Under the pieces are notes generated by a model. The model was not told the DNA's origin. It searched no databases and saw only the letters and a list, made by a program, of their open reading frames with translations. A program made the translations under genes and the position numbers. DNA of 64,000 nt. Origin: Streptomyces sp. NBC_01197. GTDB lineage: Bacteria; Actinomycetota; Actinomycetes; Streptomycetales; Streptomycetaceae. The first letter of the stretch is position 1. Every line of letters begins with the position of its first letter. Location of the stretch: the NCBI RefSeq assembly GCF_036010505.1, contig NZ_CP108569.1, positions 5,633,001 to 5,697,000 on the forward strand, written 5' to 3'. This document shows, one piece after another, positions 52,807 to 61,993 of the stretch.

Positions 52807-53868
52807 CTACGCCTTGTTGACGTCCTCACCCCGGGATACCGGGCCTGCCGCGGATCCCGGCGCGGCCGCCGTGGAGCCACGGACTACCAACTCGGTCATA
52901 AAGACGAATTCGCTGTGCGGTGCGGGGGTGCCGCCGACCTCTTCGAGCAGGGTGCGGACGGCTGCCTGGCCCATGGCGGTGACCGGCTGCCTGATGGTGG
53001 TCATCGGCGGGTCGGTGAACGCTATGAGCGGGGAGTCGTCGAAGCCGACCACGGAGATGTCGCGCGGAACGTCGAACCCCAGCTGGCGGGCGGCCCTGAT
53101 GGCACCGAGTGCCATCATGTCGCTGGCGCAGATCACCGCCGTACAGCCCGACGCGATGAGTTCGGACGCCGCCGCCTGGCCGCCCTCCAGCGTGTACAGC
53201 GAGTGCTGGATCAGCTTCTCGCTCTCGGCCGCCGGCAGCCCGAACCTGGCCTGCATCTCGGCCTGGAAGCCCTCGGTCTTGCGCAGCACGGGCACGAAGC
53301 GCCGCGGCCCGAGCGCCAGCCCTATCCGGGTGTGGCCGAGCGACGCGAGGTGGGTGACGGCCAGCCGCATCGCCGCGCGGTCGTCGGGTGAGATGAAGGG
53401 CGCCTGCACCTTCGGCGAGAAGCCGTTGACCAGGACGTACGGCACACCCTGGGCGCGCAGCTGCTCGTAGCGCCGCATGTCGGCCGTGGTGTCCGCGTGC
53501 AGTCCCGAGACGAAGATGATGCCCGCGACGCCGCGTTCCACCAGCATCTCGGTGAGCTCGTCCTCGGTGGAGCCGCCGGGTGTCTGGGTGGCCAGGACCG
53601 GCGTATACCCCTGCCGGGTCAGGGCCTGGCCGATGACCTGGGCCAGCGCGGGGAAGATCGGGTTCTCCAGCTCCGGCGTGATCAGACCGACCAGACCCGC
53701 GCTCCGCCGGCGCAGCCGTACCGGGCGTTCGTAGCCGAGTACGTCGAGGGCGGCGAGTACGGACTCGCGGGTGGCCGCCGCTACCCCGGGCTTGCCGTTG
53801 AGGACCCGGCTCACCGTCGCTTCGCTGACCCCCGCCTGAGTTGCGATGTCGGCAAGCCGTGCGGTCAT
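52807..53868 (-). CDS. LacI-family regulator of maltose genes, copy 1 (MalR-like)
   Basis: 353 residues. HTH MTARLADIATQAGVSEATVS then RVLNGKPGVAAATRESVLAA with the hinge helix LGYERP; then a periplasmic-binding-type sugar domain (GLVGLITPELENPIFPALAQ, SDMMALGAIRAARQLG, VVGFDDSPLIAFTDPP). It probably represses malEFG and the alpha-glucosidase genes until maltose or maltotriose is present. It is downstream of the leftward alpha-glucosidase gene on the same strand (25 bases). It closely resembles the second LacI gene at 60808. Confidence 0.92.
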   Translation of the reverse strand: MTARLADIATQAGVSEATVSRVLNGKPGVAAATRESVLAALDVLGYERPVRLRRRSAGLVGLITPELENPIFPALAQVIGQALTRQGYTPVLATQTPGGSTEDELTEMLVERGVAGIIFVSGLHADTTADMRRYEQLRAQGVPYVLVNGFSPKVQAPFISPDDRAAMRLAVTHLASLGHTRIGLALGPRRFVPVLRKTEGFQAEMQARFGLPAAESEKLIQHSLYTLEGGQAAASELIASGCTAVICASDMMALGAIRAARQLGFDVPRDISVVGFDDSPLIAFTDPPMTTIRQPVTAMGQAAVRTLLEEVGGTPAPHSEFVFMTELVVRGSTAAAPGSAAGPVSRGEDVNKA

Positions 53869-53893
53869 GGGAAGGGACTGTACCGGGCGGGTG

Positions 53894-55519
53894 TCAGATT
53901 GCCCACCAGGTGCAGGAATCACCGGGAATGCGCACCGATTCACCGGAGATGTCCGGCGCGGCCGACGAGAGCAGCGGCCTTCCCGGTACGCGCAGTTCGA
54001 CAGCGCCAGGCAGGGTGTTGACGGTGCAGACGAAACCCGGCCGGGTGAAGGCGAGCACCCCGTCGGGTCCTTCGAGCCAGCTCATCGGACCGTCGCCCAG
54101 ACCGTCCACCCGGCGCCGGAGCGCGAGCGCGGCGCGGTACAGCTCCAGTGTCGATCCGGCGTCCCCGGTCTGCGCCGCCACGGAACGTGCCCCCCAGTCC
54201 TCCGGCTGCGGCAGCCATCCCGGGCCGGGCCCGAAACCGTACGAAGGCCCTTCACCGGTCCAGGGGATCGGCACCCGGCAGCCGTCCCGCAGCCCGTCCT
54301 GTCCCGCGCCGCGGAAGAACGACGGGTCCTCGCGCAGTTCGTCGGGCAGGTCGGTGACTTCGGGCAGCCCCAGCTCCTCACCCTGGTAGAGGTAGACGGA
54401 GCCGGGCAGCGCCAGCATCAGCAGCGCGGCGGCGCGGGCCCTGCGCAGCCCGGCCGCGCCGTCCCCGTACCGCGTCACATGGCGTACGACATCGTGGTTG
54501 GAGAGCACCCAGGTGGTGGGCGCCCCCACCGACGCCGTCGCGGCCAGCGAGTCGTCCACCACCGCGCGCATCGCCGCCGCGTCCCAGGGGCACCGCAGGA
54601 ACTGGAAGTTGAAGGCCTGGTGCAGTTCGTCCGGGCGTACGTACAGGGCGAGGCGCCCGGCGGACGGGGCCCACGCCTCGGCGACGCCGATGCGTTCCCC
54701 CGGGTAGGAGTCGAGCAACTTCCGCCAGGAGCGGTGGATCTCGTGCACCCCGTCCTGGTCGAAGAAGGGGAGCGTCTGGGAGCCGATCATCCGCACCTGC
54801 TCGGCGGTGCCGATGTCGGGCAGCCCGGCCGCCTTGACCATGCCGTGCGCCACATCGACCCGGAACCCGTCCACGCCGCGCCCGCCGAGCTCCAGCCAGA
54901 ACCGCAGGACCGAATCGAACTCCGCACGCACCTCCGGGTTCTCCCAGTTGAGGTCGGGCTGCTCGGGGGCGAAAAGATGGAGGTACCAGGCGCCGTCGGA
55001 CACCCGCGTCCAGGCAGGGCCGCCGAATACCGACTGCCAGTCATTCGGCGGCAGTTCACCGTCCGCGCCGCGGCCGGTCCTGAAGTGGTAGCGCGCGCGG
55101 GCCGGGCCGCCGGCGGCCAGCGCCTCCCTGAACCACACATGCCGGTCCGACGTGTGGTTGGGGACCACGTCCACGATCACCCGCAACCCCAGCCGGTGCG
55201 CCGCGCGCAGCAGCGATTCGGCGTCGGCCAGCGTCCCGAACAGCGGGTCGACGACCCGGTAGTCAGCGACGTCGTAGCCTCCGTCGGCCTGCGGCGACGC
55301 GTAGAAGGGGGTGAGCCAGACCGCGTCGGCCCCCAGCTCCACGAGGTACGGCAGCCGCTCCTCGATGCCCCGCAGATCGCCGATGCCGTCACCGTCGCTG
55401 TCCGCGAAGGACCGCACGTACACCTGGTAGATGACGGCGTCCCGCCACCATCGGGTGCGGGCCCCGGATGCGGTGGCCGCGCCGGTGAGCTGCTGCGTCT
55501 GCTGCGTCTGCTGCGTCAT
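53894..55519 (-). CDS. alpha-glucosidase (GH13), copy 1
   Basis: 541 residues. A GH13 barrel: VIYQVYVRSFADSDGDGIGD, DVVPNHTS, the nucleophile Asp in VDGFRVDVAHGM, acid/base Glu in GVAEAWAP and SNHDV. The set fits oligo-1,6-/alpha-1,4-glucosidases that hydrolyse maltose and maltodextrins in the cytosol after uptake. The N-terminus is a Thr-Gln-Gln repeat made by CTGCTGCGT units. It diverges from malE over 295 bases that hold two LacI-type sites. It is clearly paralogous to the enzyme at 59159. Confidence 0.92.
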   Translation of the reverse strand: MTQQTQQTQQLTGAATASGARTRWWRDAVIYQVYVRSFADSDGDGIGDLRGIEERLPYLVELGADAVWLTPFYASPQADGGYDVADYRVVDPLFGTLADAESLLRAAHRLGLRVIVDVVPNHTSDRHVWFREALAAGGPARARYHFRTGRGADGELPPNDWQSVFGGPAWTRVSDGAWYLHLFAPEQPDLNWENPEVRAEFDSVLRFWLELGGRGVDGFRVDVAHGMVKAAGLPDIGTAEQVRMIGSQTLPFFDQDGVHEIHRSWRKLLDSYPGERIGVAEAWAPSAGRLALYVRPDELHQAFNFQFLRCPWDAAAMRAVVDDSLAATASVGAPTTWVLSNHDVVRHVTRYGDGAAGLRRARAAALLMLALPGSVYLYQGEELGLPEVTDLPDELREDPSFFRGAGQDGLRDGCRVPIPWTGEGPSYGFGPGPGWLPQPEDWGARSVAAQTGDAGSTLELYRAALALRRRVDGLGDGPMSWLEGPDGVLAFTRPGFVCTVNTLPGAVELRVPGRPLLSSAAPDISGESVRIPGDSCTWWAI

Positions 55520-55588
55520 GGGGGTTGGGTCCCTTTCGGAAGGCTGCAACGTACGGGAACAACGCCGGTGCCCCTCCGAAAGTAACAG

Positions 55589-55609
55589 CCTTGCAAGGGC
55601 TTGCGAAGG
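55589..55609. promoter_or_regulatory. LacI/MalR-type site A in the mal divergent region
   Basis: CCTTGCAAGG is a perfect 10-bp palindrome with the LacI-type T-T-G-C-A core, followed at once by CTTGCGAAGG. It lies 70 bases before the leftward alpha-glucosidase gene and shares TTCGCAAG (reverse strand) with site B. Confidence 0.55.
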
Positions 55610-55711
55610 CCGCCGCGACCCGCGCCGCAGCCCTGGAAGAGCCCCAATGCCCTGTTTGACAAGGGCCATCACGGCAACCGTGCGGACACGCCGAGGTAAC
55701 GAAGACGAGTT

Positions 55712-55732
55712 CTTGCAGAAATTCTTCGCAAG
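55712..55732. promoter_or_regulatory. LacI/MalR-type site B before malE
   Basis: CTTGC and GCAAG arms sit 11 bases apart in a 21-bp imperfect palindrome (CTTGCAGAA on the left, TTCGCAAG on the right). It lies 83 bases before malE. Two such sites between divergent mal genes suit repression by one of the flanking LacI proteins. Confidence 0.55.
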
Positions 55733-55814
55733 GTCTTTCGGTCGTCTTTCATCCTTGTTACGTTCCTCGACGACCCGGAGCCGTGATGGAACGGCACCCC
55801 TCGAAGGAGTTCAC

Positions 55815-57086
55815 ATGCGACGTGGCATAGCGGCCACCGCCCTGGTCGCGGCCCTGGCGCTCGCGGCGACGGCCTGCGGCGGCGACAGCGGCAGCGGCAA
55901 GGCGGACGGTGTCACCACCATCACCTGGTGGGACACCTCGAACGCCACGAACGAGGCCCCGACCTACCGGGCTCTGGTCAAGGAGTTCGAAGCGGCGAAC
56001 AAGGGCATCAAGGTCACCTACGTCAACGTCCCCTTCGACCAGGCGCAGAACAAGTTCGACACGGCCGCCGGCGCCAAGGGCGCCCCGGACGTGCTGCGCT
56101 CCGAGGTCGGCTGGACCCCCGCCTTCGCCAAGAAGGGCTACTTCCTCCCGCTGGACGGCACCGAAGCCCTCAAGGACAAGGCGCACTTCGAGCCCAACCT
56201 GCTGAAGCAGGCCCAGTTCGACGGCAAGACCTACGGTGTCCCGCTGGTCACGGACACTCTCGCCTTCGTCTACAACAAGGCGCTCTTCGCCAAGGCCGGC
56301 ATCACCAAGGCCCCCGCCACCTGGGGCGAGCTGAAGAGCGACGCCGCCGCGGTCAAGTCGAAGGCGAAGGTCGACGGCTACTGGGCCAGCACCGCCGGCT
56401 ACTACGCACAGCCCTTCCTGTACGGCGAGGGCACCGACACCGTCGACCTCGCGCACAAGAAGGTCACCATCGCCGGCGCTCCAGCGGTCAAGGGCCTGCA
56501 GACCTGGAAGGGCCTCTTCGACGGCCCCGGTCTGCACAAGGCGGACACCACGGCCGACGCCTACGCCCACCAGCAGGACGCCTTCGTCAACGGCAAGGTC
56601 GCCTCGATCATCCAGGGGCCCTGGGAGATCACGAACTTCTACAAGGGCTCGGCCTTCAAGGACAAGAAGAACCTCGGCATCGCCACCGTCCCGGCCGGCT
56701 CCACCGGCAAGGCGGGCGCCCCGACCGGCGGCCACAACCTCGCCGTCTACGCGGGCTCCGACAAGGCGCACCAGGCCGCGTCGCTGAAGTTCCTGAACTT
56801 CATGACCTCGGCGAAGAGCCAGGAGCAGATCGCGCTCAAGAACTCCACGCTGCCGACCCGCTCCGACGCCTACACCGCCGAGGTGACGGCCGACCCCGGC
56901 ATCGCCGGCTTCCAGAAAGTTCTCAGCGCCTCGCAGCCGCGTCCCGAACTGCCCGAGTACAGCTCGCTCTGGGGCCCGATGGACACCGAACTGCCCAAGG
57001 TCGCCGACGGCAAGGAATCGCTCCAGGACGGGGTCAAGGCCCTGAACGACGCCATGGCCAAGCTGGTCCCCGGCTTCACCGAGTGA
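55815..57086 (+). CDS. malE: maltose/maltodextrin-binding lipoprotein
   Basis: 423 residues. Signal with lipobox LAATAC at about 17-22, then a family-1 solute-binding protein: VTTITWWDTSNATNEAPTYR, FDQAQNKFDTAAGAKGAPDV, GVPLVTDTLAFVYNKALFAK and SIIQGPWEITNFY. It catches maltose or maltotriose outside the cell and hands it to MalF/MalG. GAAGGAG lies 7 bases before the ATG. The gene has a hairpin after it that may keep its message level above that of the permeases. Confidence 0.95.
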   Translation: MRRGIAATALVAALALAATACGGDSGSGKADGVTTITWWDTSNATNEAPTYRALVKEFEAANKGIKVTYVNVPFDQAQNKFDTAAGAKGAPDVLRSEVGWTPAFAKKGYFLPLDGTEALKDKAHFEPNLLKQAQFDGKTYGVPLVTDTLAFVYNKALFAKAGITKAPATWGELKSDAAAVKSKAKVDGYWASTAGYYAQPFLYGEGTDTVDLAHKKVTIAGAPAVKGLQTWKGLFDGPGLHKADTTADAYAHQQDAFVNGKVASIIQGPWEITNFYKGSAFKDKKNLGIATVPAGSTGKAGAPTGGHNLAVYAGSDKAHQAASLKFLNFMTSAKSQEQIALKNSTLPTRSDAYTAEVTADPGIAGFQKVLSASQPRPELPEYSSLWGPMDTELPKVADGKESLQDGVKALNDAMAKLVPGFTE

Positions 57087-57090
57087 GCCC

Positions 57091-57129
57091 CGGCCGCCGG
57101 GTCCGTGCACCGCACTGATCCGGCGGCCG
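57091..57129 (+). terminator. hairpin between malE and malF (partial terminator)
   Basis: CGGCCGCCGG pairs exactly with CCGGCGGCCG over a 19-base loop, just after the malE stop. Such hairpins after binding-protein genes often stop part of the transcripts or protect the malE mRNA. Confidence 0.65.
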
Positions 57130-57185
57130 CCCGACCGTGTCCGCGACGTCGCACCAACCCCGAACTCCCCTGAAAAGGTGTCAAG

Positions 57186-58166
57186 ATGACCGTTGCCGTC
57201 GCAGGCGCGGGCCCGGAGCGCCCTACGCCGGCGCAGCGCATCAAGCAGTCCTGGCAGAAGCACTGGTACGCCTACGCGATGGCGGCCCCGGTCGTCGTCG
57301 TCCTCGGTGTCCTGGTGGGCTATCCGCTGGTCCAGGGCCTCTACCTCACCCTGACCGACGCGAACAGCCTCAACTCGGCCCGCACCATCGGCGTCAACCA
57401 CATCGACGCCACCTACAAGTTCATCGGGCTGCACAACTACGCGGACATCCTCTGGGGGCCGACCGCCTGGGACCGCTTCTGGTCCCACTTCCTCTGGACC
57501 ATCGTCTGGACCGCCGCCTGTGTGGCCCTGCACTACTGCATCGGCCTCGGCCTGGCCCTGCTGCTCAACCAGAAGCTGCGCGGCCGGACCTTCTACCGGA
57601 TGCTCCTGATCCTGCCCTGGGCGGTGCCGACGTTCGTCACCGTCTTCTCCTGGCGGATCATGCTCGGTGACTCCGGCATCGTGAACTCGGTACTCGGCGG
57701 CCTCCACCTTCCCCAGCCCGCCTGGCTGGAGGAGCCGCACTTCCAGCAGCTCGCCGCGATCATCGTCAACACCTGGTGCGGCGTGCCGTTCATGATGGTG
57801 TCGCTGCTCGGCGGGCTCCAGTCGATCTCCGCCGACCTGTACGAGGCCGCCGAGATGGACGGCGCCGGCCCCTGGCAGCGCTTCCTCAACGTCACTCTGC
57901 CCGGCCTGTGTTCGGTGAGCTCCACCGTCGTCCTGCTCGGCATCATCTGGACGTTCAACCAGTTCGCCATCATCTTCCTGCTGTTCGGCAACGGCGCACC
58001 GGACGCCCAGATCCTCGTCACCTGGGCCTACCGCCTCGGCTTCGGCCAGCAGCCCAGGGACTACGCCCAGTCCGCCGCGTACGGCGTGCTGCTGCTCTCC
58101 ATCCTGATCGTCTTCACCTCCTTCTACCGGCGCTGGCTGGCCCGTAGCGAGAAGGCCGGCAGCTGA
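57186..58166 (+). CDS. malF: maltose ABC transporter permease
   Basis: 326 residues with six predicted membrane helices. The EAA-loop is EAAEMDGAGPWQRFLNVTLPGL, the contact site for the ATPase. LILPWAVPTFVTVFSWRIML and FGNGAPDAQILVTWAYRLGF are typical MalF segments. No ATPase gene lies here; Streptomyces sugar importers commonly share the MsiK ATPase encoded elsewhere. AAAAGG upstream of the ATG. It lies 99 bases after malE. Confidence 0.94.
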   Translation: MTVAVAGAGPERPTPAQRIKQSWQKHWYAYAMAAPVVVVLGVLVGYPLVQGLYLTLTDANSLNSARTIGVNHIDATYKFIGLHNYADILWGPTAWDRFWSHFLWTIVWTAACVALHYCIGLGLALLLNQKLRGRTFYRMLLILPWAVPTFVTVFSWRIMLGDSGIVNSVLGGLHLPQPAWLEEPHFQQLAAIIVNTWCGVPFMMVSLLGGLQSISADLYEAAEMDGAGPWQRFLNVTLPGLCSVSSTVVLLGIIWTFNQFAIIFLLFGNGAPDAQILVTWAYRLGFGQQPRDYAQSAAYGVLLLSILIVFTSFYRRWLARSEKAGS

Positions 58167-58197
58167 GACCGTCCGGACACAAGAAGGCAGGAAGCCG

Positions 58198-59106
58198 ATG
58201 ACGACCCTCACCACAGACCCCACCCCGGCGGAGCGGACACCACCGCCCGTACGGCGCCCCGCCCGCACCGTCCGCCGCGACCGGCCGAGCCGCCGGGCCA
58301 CCGTGCTCTCGCACACCGCGCTCAGCATCGCGAGCCTGATCGCGCTCTTCCCGATCGCCTGGCTGGCCTTCCTCTCGCTGGGCCCCGACAAGAGCGACTA
58401 TCTGCACCCGGGCCGGATCTGGTCCAAGATCTCGTTCTCCAACTACTCGTTCGTCCTGGAGCACACCCGCTTCTTCACCTGGCTCGGCAACACCGCCCTG
58501 ATCGCCGTCGCGACCAGCGTCATCGGCGTCTTCATGGCCGCCACCGCGGGCTACGCCGTCTCCCGTATGAGGTTCCCCGGCCACAAGAAGCTGATGTGGC
58601 TGCTGCTGGTCACCCAGATGTTCCCAGTGGCCGTCCTGATGGTGCCGATGTACGTGATCCTCGCGGACCTCGGCCTCATCGACACGTTCGGCGCACTGAT
58701 CCTGGTGTACTGCTCCACCGCCGTGCCGTACTGCGCCTGGATGCTCAAGGGGTACTTCGACACCATCCCGTACGAGATCGACGAGGCGGGGCGCGTCGAC
58801 GGGCTGAGCCCCTTCGGCACCTTCTGGCGGCTCATCCTGCCGCTCGCCAGGCCGGGTCTCGCGGTGGCCGGGTTCTACACCTGCCTGACCGCCTGGGGCG
58901 AGGTCGCCTTCGCCTCGACGTTCATGCTCGACGACAGCAAGTACACGCTCGCGGTGGGCCTCTCCAGCTTTGTCAGTGAGCACGACGCCCAGTGGAACTA
59001 CATGGCCGCCACCGCTGTCCTCATCGCCATCCCCGTCTCCGTCATCTTCTACCTGGTGCAGAAGCACCTGGTCACAGGCTTGACGGCGGGCGGGACCAAG
59101 GGCTGA
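58198..59106 (+). CDS. malG: maltose ABC transporter permease
   Basis: 302 residues with six membrane helices after a basic cytosolic start. The EAA-loop reads YEIDEAGRVDGLSPFGTFWR, then LILPLARPGLAV. ATAGYAVSRMRFPGHKKLMW and VTQMFPVAVLMVPMYVIL are MalG features. It pairs with MalF. Spacing of 31 bases from malF puts it in the same operon; AAGGCAGGAAG precedes the ATG. Confidence 0.95.
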   Translation: MTTLTTDPTPAERTPPPVRRPARTVRRDRPSRRATVLSHTALSIASLIALFPIAWLAFLSLGPDKSDYLHPGRIWSKISFSNYSFVLEHTRFFTWLGNTALIAVATSVIGVFMAATAGYAVSRMRFPGHKKLMWLLLVTQMFPVAVLMVPMYVILADLGLIDTFGALILVYCSTAVPYCAWMLKGYFDTIPYEIDEAGRVDGLSPFGTFWRLILPLARPGLAVAGFYTCLTAWGEVAFASTFMLDDSKYTLAVGLSSFVSEHDAQWNYMAATAVLIAIPVSVIFYLVQKHLVTGLTAGGTKG

Positions 59107-59158
59107 GCCGCGCCCCTTCCGTACGCCCCACGACGCAACTGACTCACCCAGGGAAGAC

Positions 59159-60811
59159 ATGACTCAGCACTCCGCCGCCCCTGCCGCCGCCCCGACGACC
59201 GACGCCCGCACCGGCTGGTGGAGGGACGCGGTGATCTACCAGGTCTATCCGCGCAGCTTCGCCGACAGCAACGGCGACGGCATGGGCGACCTCGAAGGCG
59301 TCCGCAGCCGGCTGCCGTACCTGCGCGACCTCGGCGTCGACGCCGTCTGGCTCTCGCCGTTCTACGCGTCGCCGCAGGCCGACGCCGGGTACGACGTCGC
59401 CGACTACCGGGCCATCGACCCCATGTTCGGCACGCTCATGGACGCCGACGCGCTGATCCGCGACGCCCACGGCCTCGGCCTGCGGATCATCGTGGACGTG
59501 GTGCCCAACCACTCGTCGGACCAGTACGAGTGGTTCAAGCGCGCCATCGGCGACGGCCCCGCTTCCCCGCTCCGCGACCGCTACCACTTCCGCGAGGGCA
59601 AGGGCGAGGACGGTGAACTCCCGCCCAACGACTGGGAGTCCGTCTTCGGCGGTCCGGCCTGGACACGGGTGTCCGACGGCTCCTGGTACCTCCATCTCTT
59701 CGCCCCCGAGCAGCCGGACCTCAACTGGGAGAATCCGGCGGTAGCCGACGAGTTCCGCTCGATCCTGCGGTTCTGGCTCGACATGGGCGTCGACGGATTC
59801 CGGGTCGACGTCGCCCACGGGCTCGTCAAGGCGCCAGGCCTGCCCGACCTCGGCACCACCGAGCAGCTCCGGCTGCTCGGCAATGACGTCATGCCGTTCT
59901 TCGACCAGGACGGTGTCCACGAGATCTACCGGTCCTGGCGCACGATCCTCGATGAGTACCCGGGGGAGCGGATAGCCGTCGCCGAGGCGTGGACGCCGAC
60001 CGTGCAGCGCACCGCCCACTACGTACGCCCCGACGAGCTGCACCAGGCGTTCAACTTCCAGTACCTGGGCACCCACTGGGACGCCGGCGAGCTGCGCGAG
60101 GTCATAGATGTATCGCTCGCCGCGATGCTGCCGGTGGGCGCGCCCGCCACCTGGGTGCTCTCCAACCACGACGTCACCCGGCACACCACCCGCTTCGCCA
60201 ACCCCCCGGCCGGCACCCAGATCCGCACCCCCGGTGACCGGGAGCTGGGCCTGCGGCGGGCCCGTGCGGCGACCCTGCTGATGCTGGCGCTGCCCGGCTC
60301 GGCCTACCTCTACCAGGGGGAGGAGCTGGGCCTCCCGGACGTCACCGACCTGCCCGACGAGGTCAGGCAGGACCCGTCGTTCTTCCGCGCGGCAGGCCAG
60401 GACGGATTCCGCGACGGCTGCCGGGTGCCGATCCCGTGGACCGCGGAAGGCTCCTCGTACGGCTTCGGCAGCGGCGGCAGCTGGCTCCCGCAGCCCTCGG
60501 GCTGGGGCGCGCTGAGCGTCGAGGCGCAGACCGGCGACCGCGGTTCCACCCTGGAGCTGTACCGTGGCGCGCTCGCCCTGCGCCGGGAGCTGCCGGGCCT
60601 GGGGGCCGGCGAGTCCGTCGACTGGGTTCCCGGCACCCCGGACGGAGTGCTGGCGTTCACCCGTCCCGGCTTCCACTGCACCGTCAACACCACCGGCCGA
60701 CCCGTACGTCTGCCCGTGCCCGGCCGGATGGTGCTGGCCAGCACCGAAGTCACCCTGTCGGAAGGCGAGTTCGAGCTGCCCGCGGACAGCACCGTCTGGT
60801 GGTCGGTGTGA
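59159..60811 (+). CDS. aglA: alpha-glucosidase (GH13), copy 2
   Basis: 550 residues. GH13 motifs: VIYQVYPRSFADSNGDGMGD, DVVPNHSS, nucleophile Asp in VDGFRVDVAHGL, Glu in AVAEAWTP and SNHDV. It hydrolyses the maltodextrins brought in by MalEFG, in the cytosol. It follows malG by 52 bases and overlaps the start of the LacI gene (GTGA). An extra stretch (RFANPPAGTQIRTPGD) distinguishes it from copy 1. The symbol follows the aglA gene next to malG in Streptomyces as I remember it. Confidence 0.92.
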   Translation: MTQHSAAPAAAPTTDARTGWWRDAVIYQVYPRSFADSNGDGMGDLEGVRSRLPYLRDLGVDAVWLSPFYASPQADAGYDVADYRAIDPMFGTLMDADALIRDAHGLGLRIIVDVVPNHSSDQYEWFKRAIGDGPASPLRDRYHFREGKGEDGELPPNDWESVFGGPAWTRVSDGSWYLHLFAPEQPDLNWENPAVADEFRSILRFWLDMGVDGFRVDVAHGLVKAPGLPDLGTTEQLRLLGNDVMPFFDQDGVHEIYRSWRTILDEYPGERIAVAEAWTPTVQRTAHYVRPDELHQAFNFQYLGTHWDAGELREVIDVSLAAMLPVGAPATWVLSNHDVTRHTTRFANPPAGTQIRTPGDRELGLRRARAATLLMLALPGSAYLYQGEELGLPDVTDLPDEVRQDPSFFRAAGQDGFRDGCRVPIPWTAEGSSYGFGSGGSWLPQPSGWGALSVEAQTGDRGSTLELYRGALALRRELPGLGAGESVDWVPGTPDGVLAFTRPGFHCTVNTTGRPVRLPVPGRMVLASTEVTLSEGEFELPADSTVWWSV

Positions 60812-61830
60812 GCGCACCGCCCCGGCTCGCGCACATCGCCGCGCAGGCCGCCGTCAGCGAGGCCACCGTGAGCCGGGTACTCAACGGAAAGCCGGGCGTC
60901 GCGGACTCCACGCGCCAGCGGGTGCTCGCGGCGCTCGACGTCCTCGGTTACGAACGGCCGGTACGGCTGCACCGGCGCAGCGCGGGCCTGATCGGCCTGG
61001 TGACCCCCGAGCTGACCAACCCCATCTTCCCGGCCTTCGCCCAGGCCGTGGAGCAGACGCTCGCGGGCCACGGCTACACCCCGGTCCTCTGTACGCAGAT
61101 GCCGGGCGGCGCCACCGAGGACGAACTGGTCGAGCAGCTGGTGGAGCGCGGGGTGGGCGGCATCGTCTTCCTCTCCGGGCTGCACGCCGACACCTCGTCG
61201 GACCCCGCGCGGTACGCCGGCCTCGCGGAGCGCGGGGTGCCGTTCGTCCTGATCAACGGCTACAACGAGCGGATCAGCGCGCCCTTCGTCTCGCCCGACG
61301 ACCACGCGGCGGCCCATATGGCCGTGCGCCACCTCGCGGACCTGGGGCACCGCAGGATCGGTCTGGCGGTCGGGCCGCCCCGCTATGTGCCGTCGCGCCG
61401 CAAGCGAGAGGGGTTCATCGAGGCGGTGGCGGCCCGGCTCGGCCAGTCGGCGGAGGAGGCCGGAGCCCTGGTCCAGCACACCCTGTTCAGCGTCGAGGGC
61501 GGCCGGGCCGCGGCGGGCGCGCTGTTCGACCAGGGGTGCACGGCCGTGGTCTGCGGCAGCGACATGATGGCGCTTGGCGTCGTACGGGCGGCCCGCGAAC
61601 GCGGCCTCGAAGTCCCCGACGACGTCTCGGTGGTCGGTTTCGACGACTCGCAGCTGATCGCCTTCACCAGCCCGCCGCTGACCACGGTCCGCCAGCCCGT
61701 CCAGGCGATGGCCGCGGCGGCGGTCGGCGCGCTCCTTGAGGAGATCGGCGGCAACCCCGTCCAGCGCACGGAGTTCGTCTTCCAGCCCGAGCTGGTGGTA
61801 CGGGGGTCCACGGCCCGCCGCACCGGCTGA
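60808..61830 (+). CDS. LacI-family regulator of maltose genes, copy 2 (MalR-like)
   Basis: 340 residues. HTH RLAHIAAQAAVSEATVSRVL then NGKPGVADSTRQRVLAA, hinge helix LGYERP, sugar-binding domain (GLIGLVTPELTNPIFPAFAQ, GSDMMALGVVRAARERGLEV, GFDDSQLIAFTSPP). It is almost colinear with copy 1, so one duplicated from the other. The GTG start overlaps the alpha-glucosidase stop, so it is cotranslated with the operon. Which of the two is the true MalR cannot be told. Its TGA stop is the duplicated target of a MITE. Confidence 0.92.
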   Translation: MSAPPRLAHIAAQAAVSEATVSRVLNGKPGVADSTRQRVLAALDVLGYERPVRLHRRSAGLIGLVTPELTNPIFPAFAQAVEQTLAGHGYTPVLCTQMPGGATEDELVEQLVERGVGGIVFLSGLHADTSSDPARYAGLAERGVPFVLINGYNERISAPFVSPDDHAAAHMAVRHLADLGHRRIGLAVGPPRYVPSRRKREGFIEAVAARLGQSAEEAGALVQHTLFSVEGGRAAAGALFDQGCTAVVCGSDMMALGVVRAARERGLEVPDDVSVVGFDDSQLIAFTSPPLTTVRQPVQAMAAAAVGALLEEIGGNPVQRTEFVFQPELVVRGSTARRTG

Positions 61831-61993
61831 GAGCCTGTCGGGTGACCTCTGACCGGGCGGGCACGCCCTGGCACGCACGCTTCCCGCGTTGCCGAAATGC
61901 CCTGGTAGCTCCGCTACGAGGGCCTCCCGTCGCCTTGGAATCGCACGCACCAGACCGCGTCCGCTGTCCGATCGAAGGCCACCCGACAGGCTC
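61831..61993. mobile_element. 163-bp MITE with terminal inverted repeats
   Basis: Exact inverted ends GAGCCTGTCGGGTG and CACCCGACAGGCTC, flanked on both sides by TGA (61828-61830 and 61994-61996), a 3-bp target duplication. The left TGA is the stop codon of the LacI gene. The ends resemble IS5-group elements of Streptomyces, but that is from memory. There is no transposase frame. Inner sequence contains further short palindromes (TAGCTCCGCTA). Confidence 0.8.

Noticed and set aside
55758..58391. 877-codon frame on the minus strand opposite malE, malF and the start of malG
   Set aside because: Low-complexity translation with no domain; the plus-strand genes are certain.
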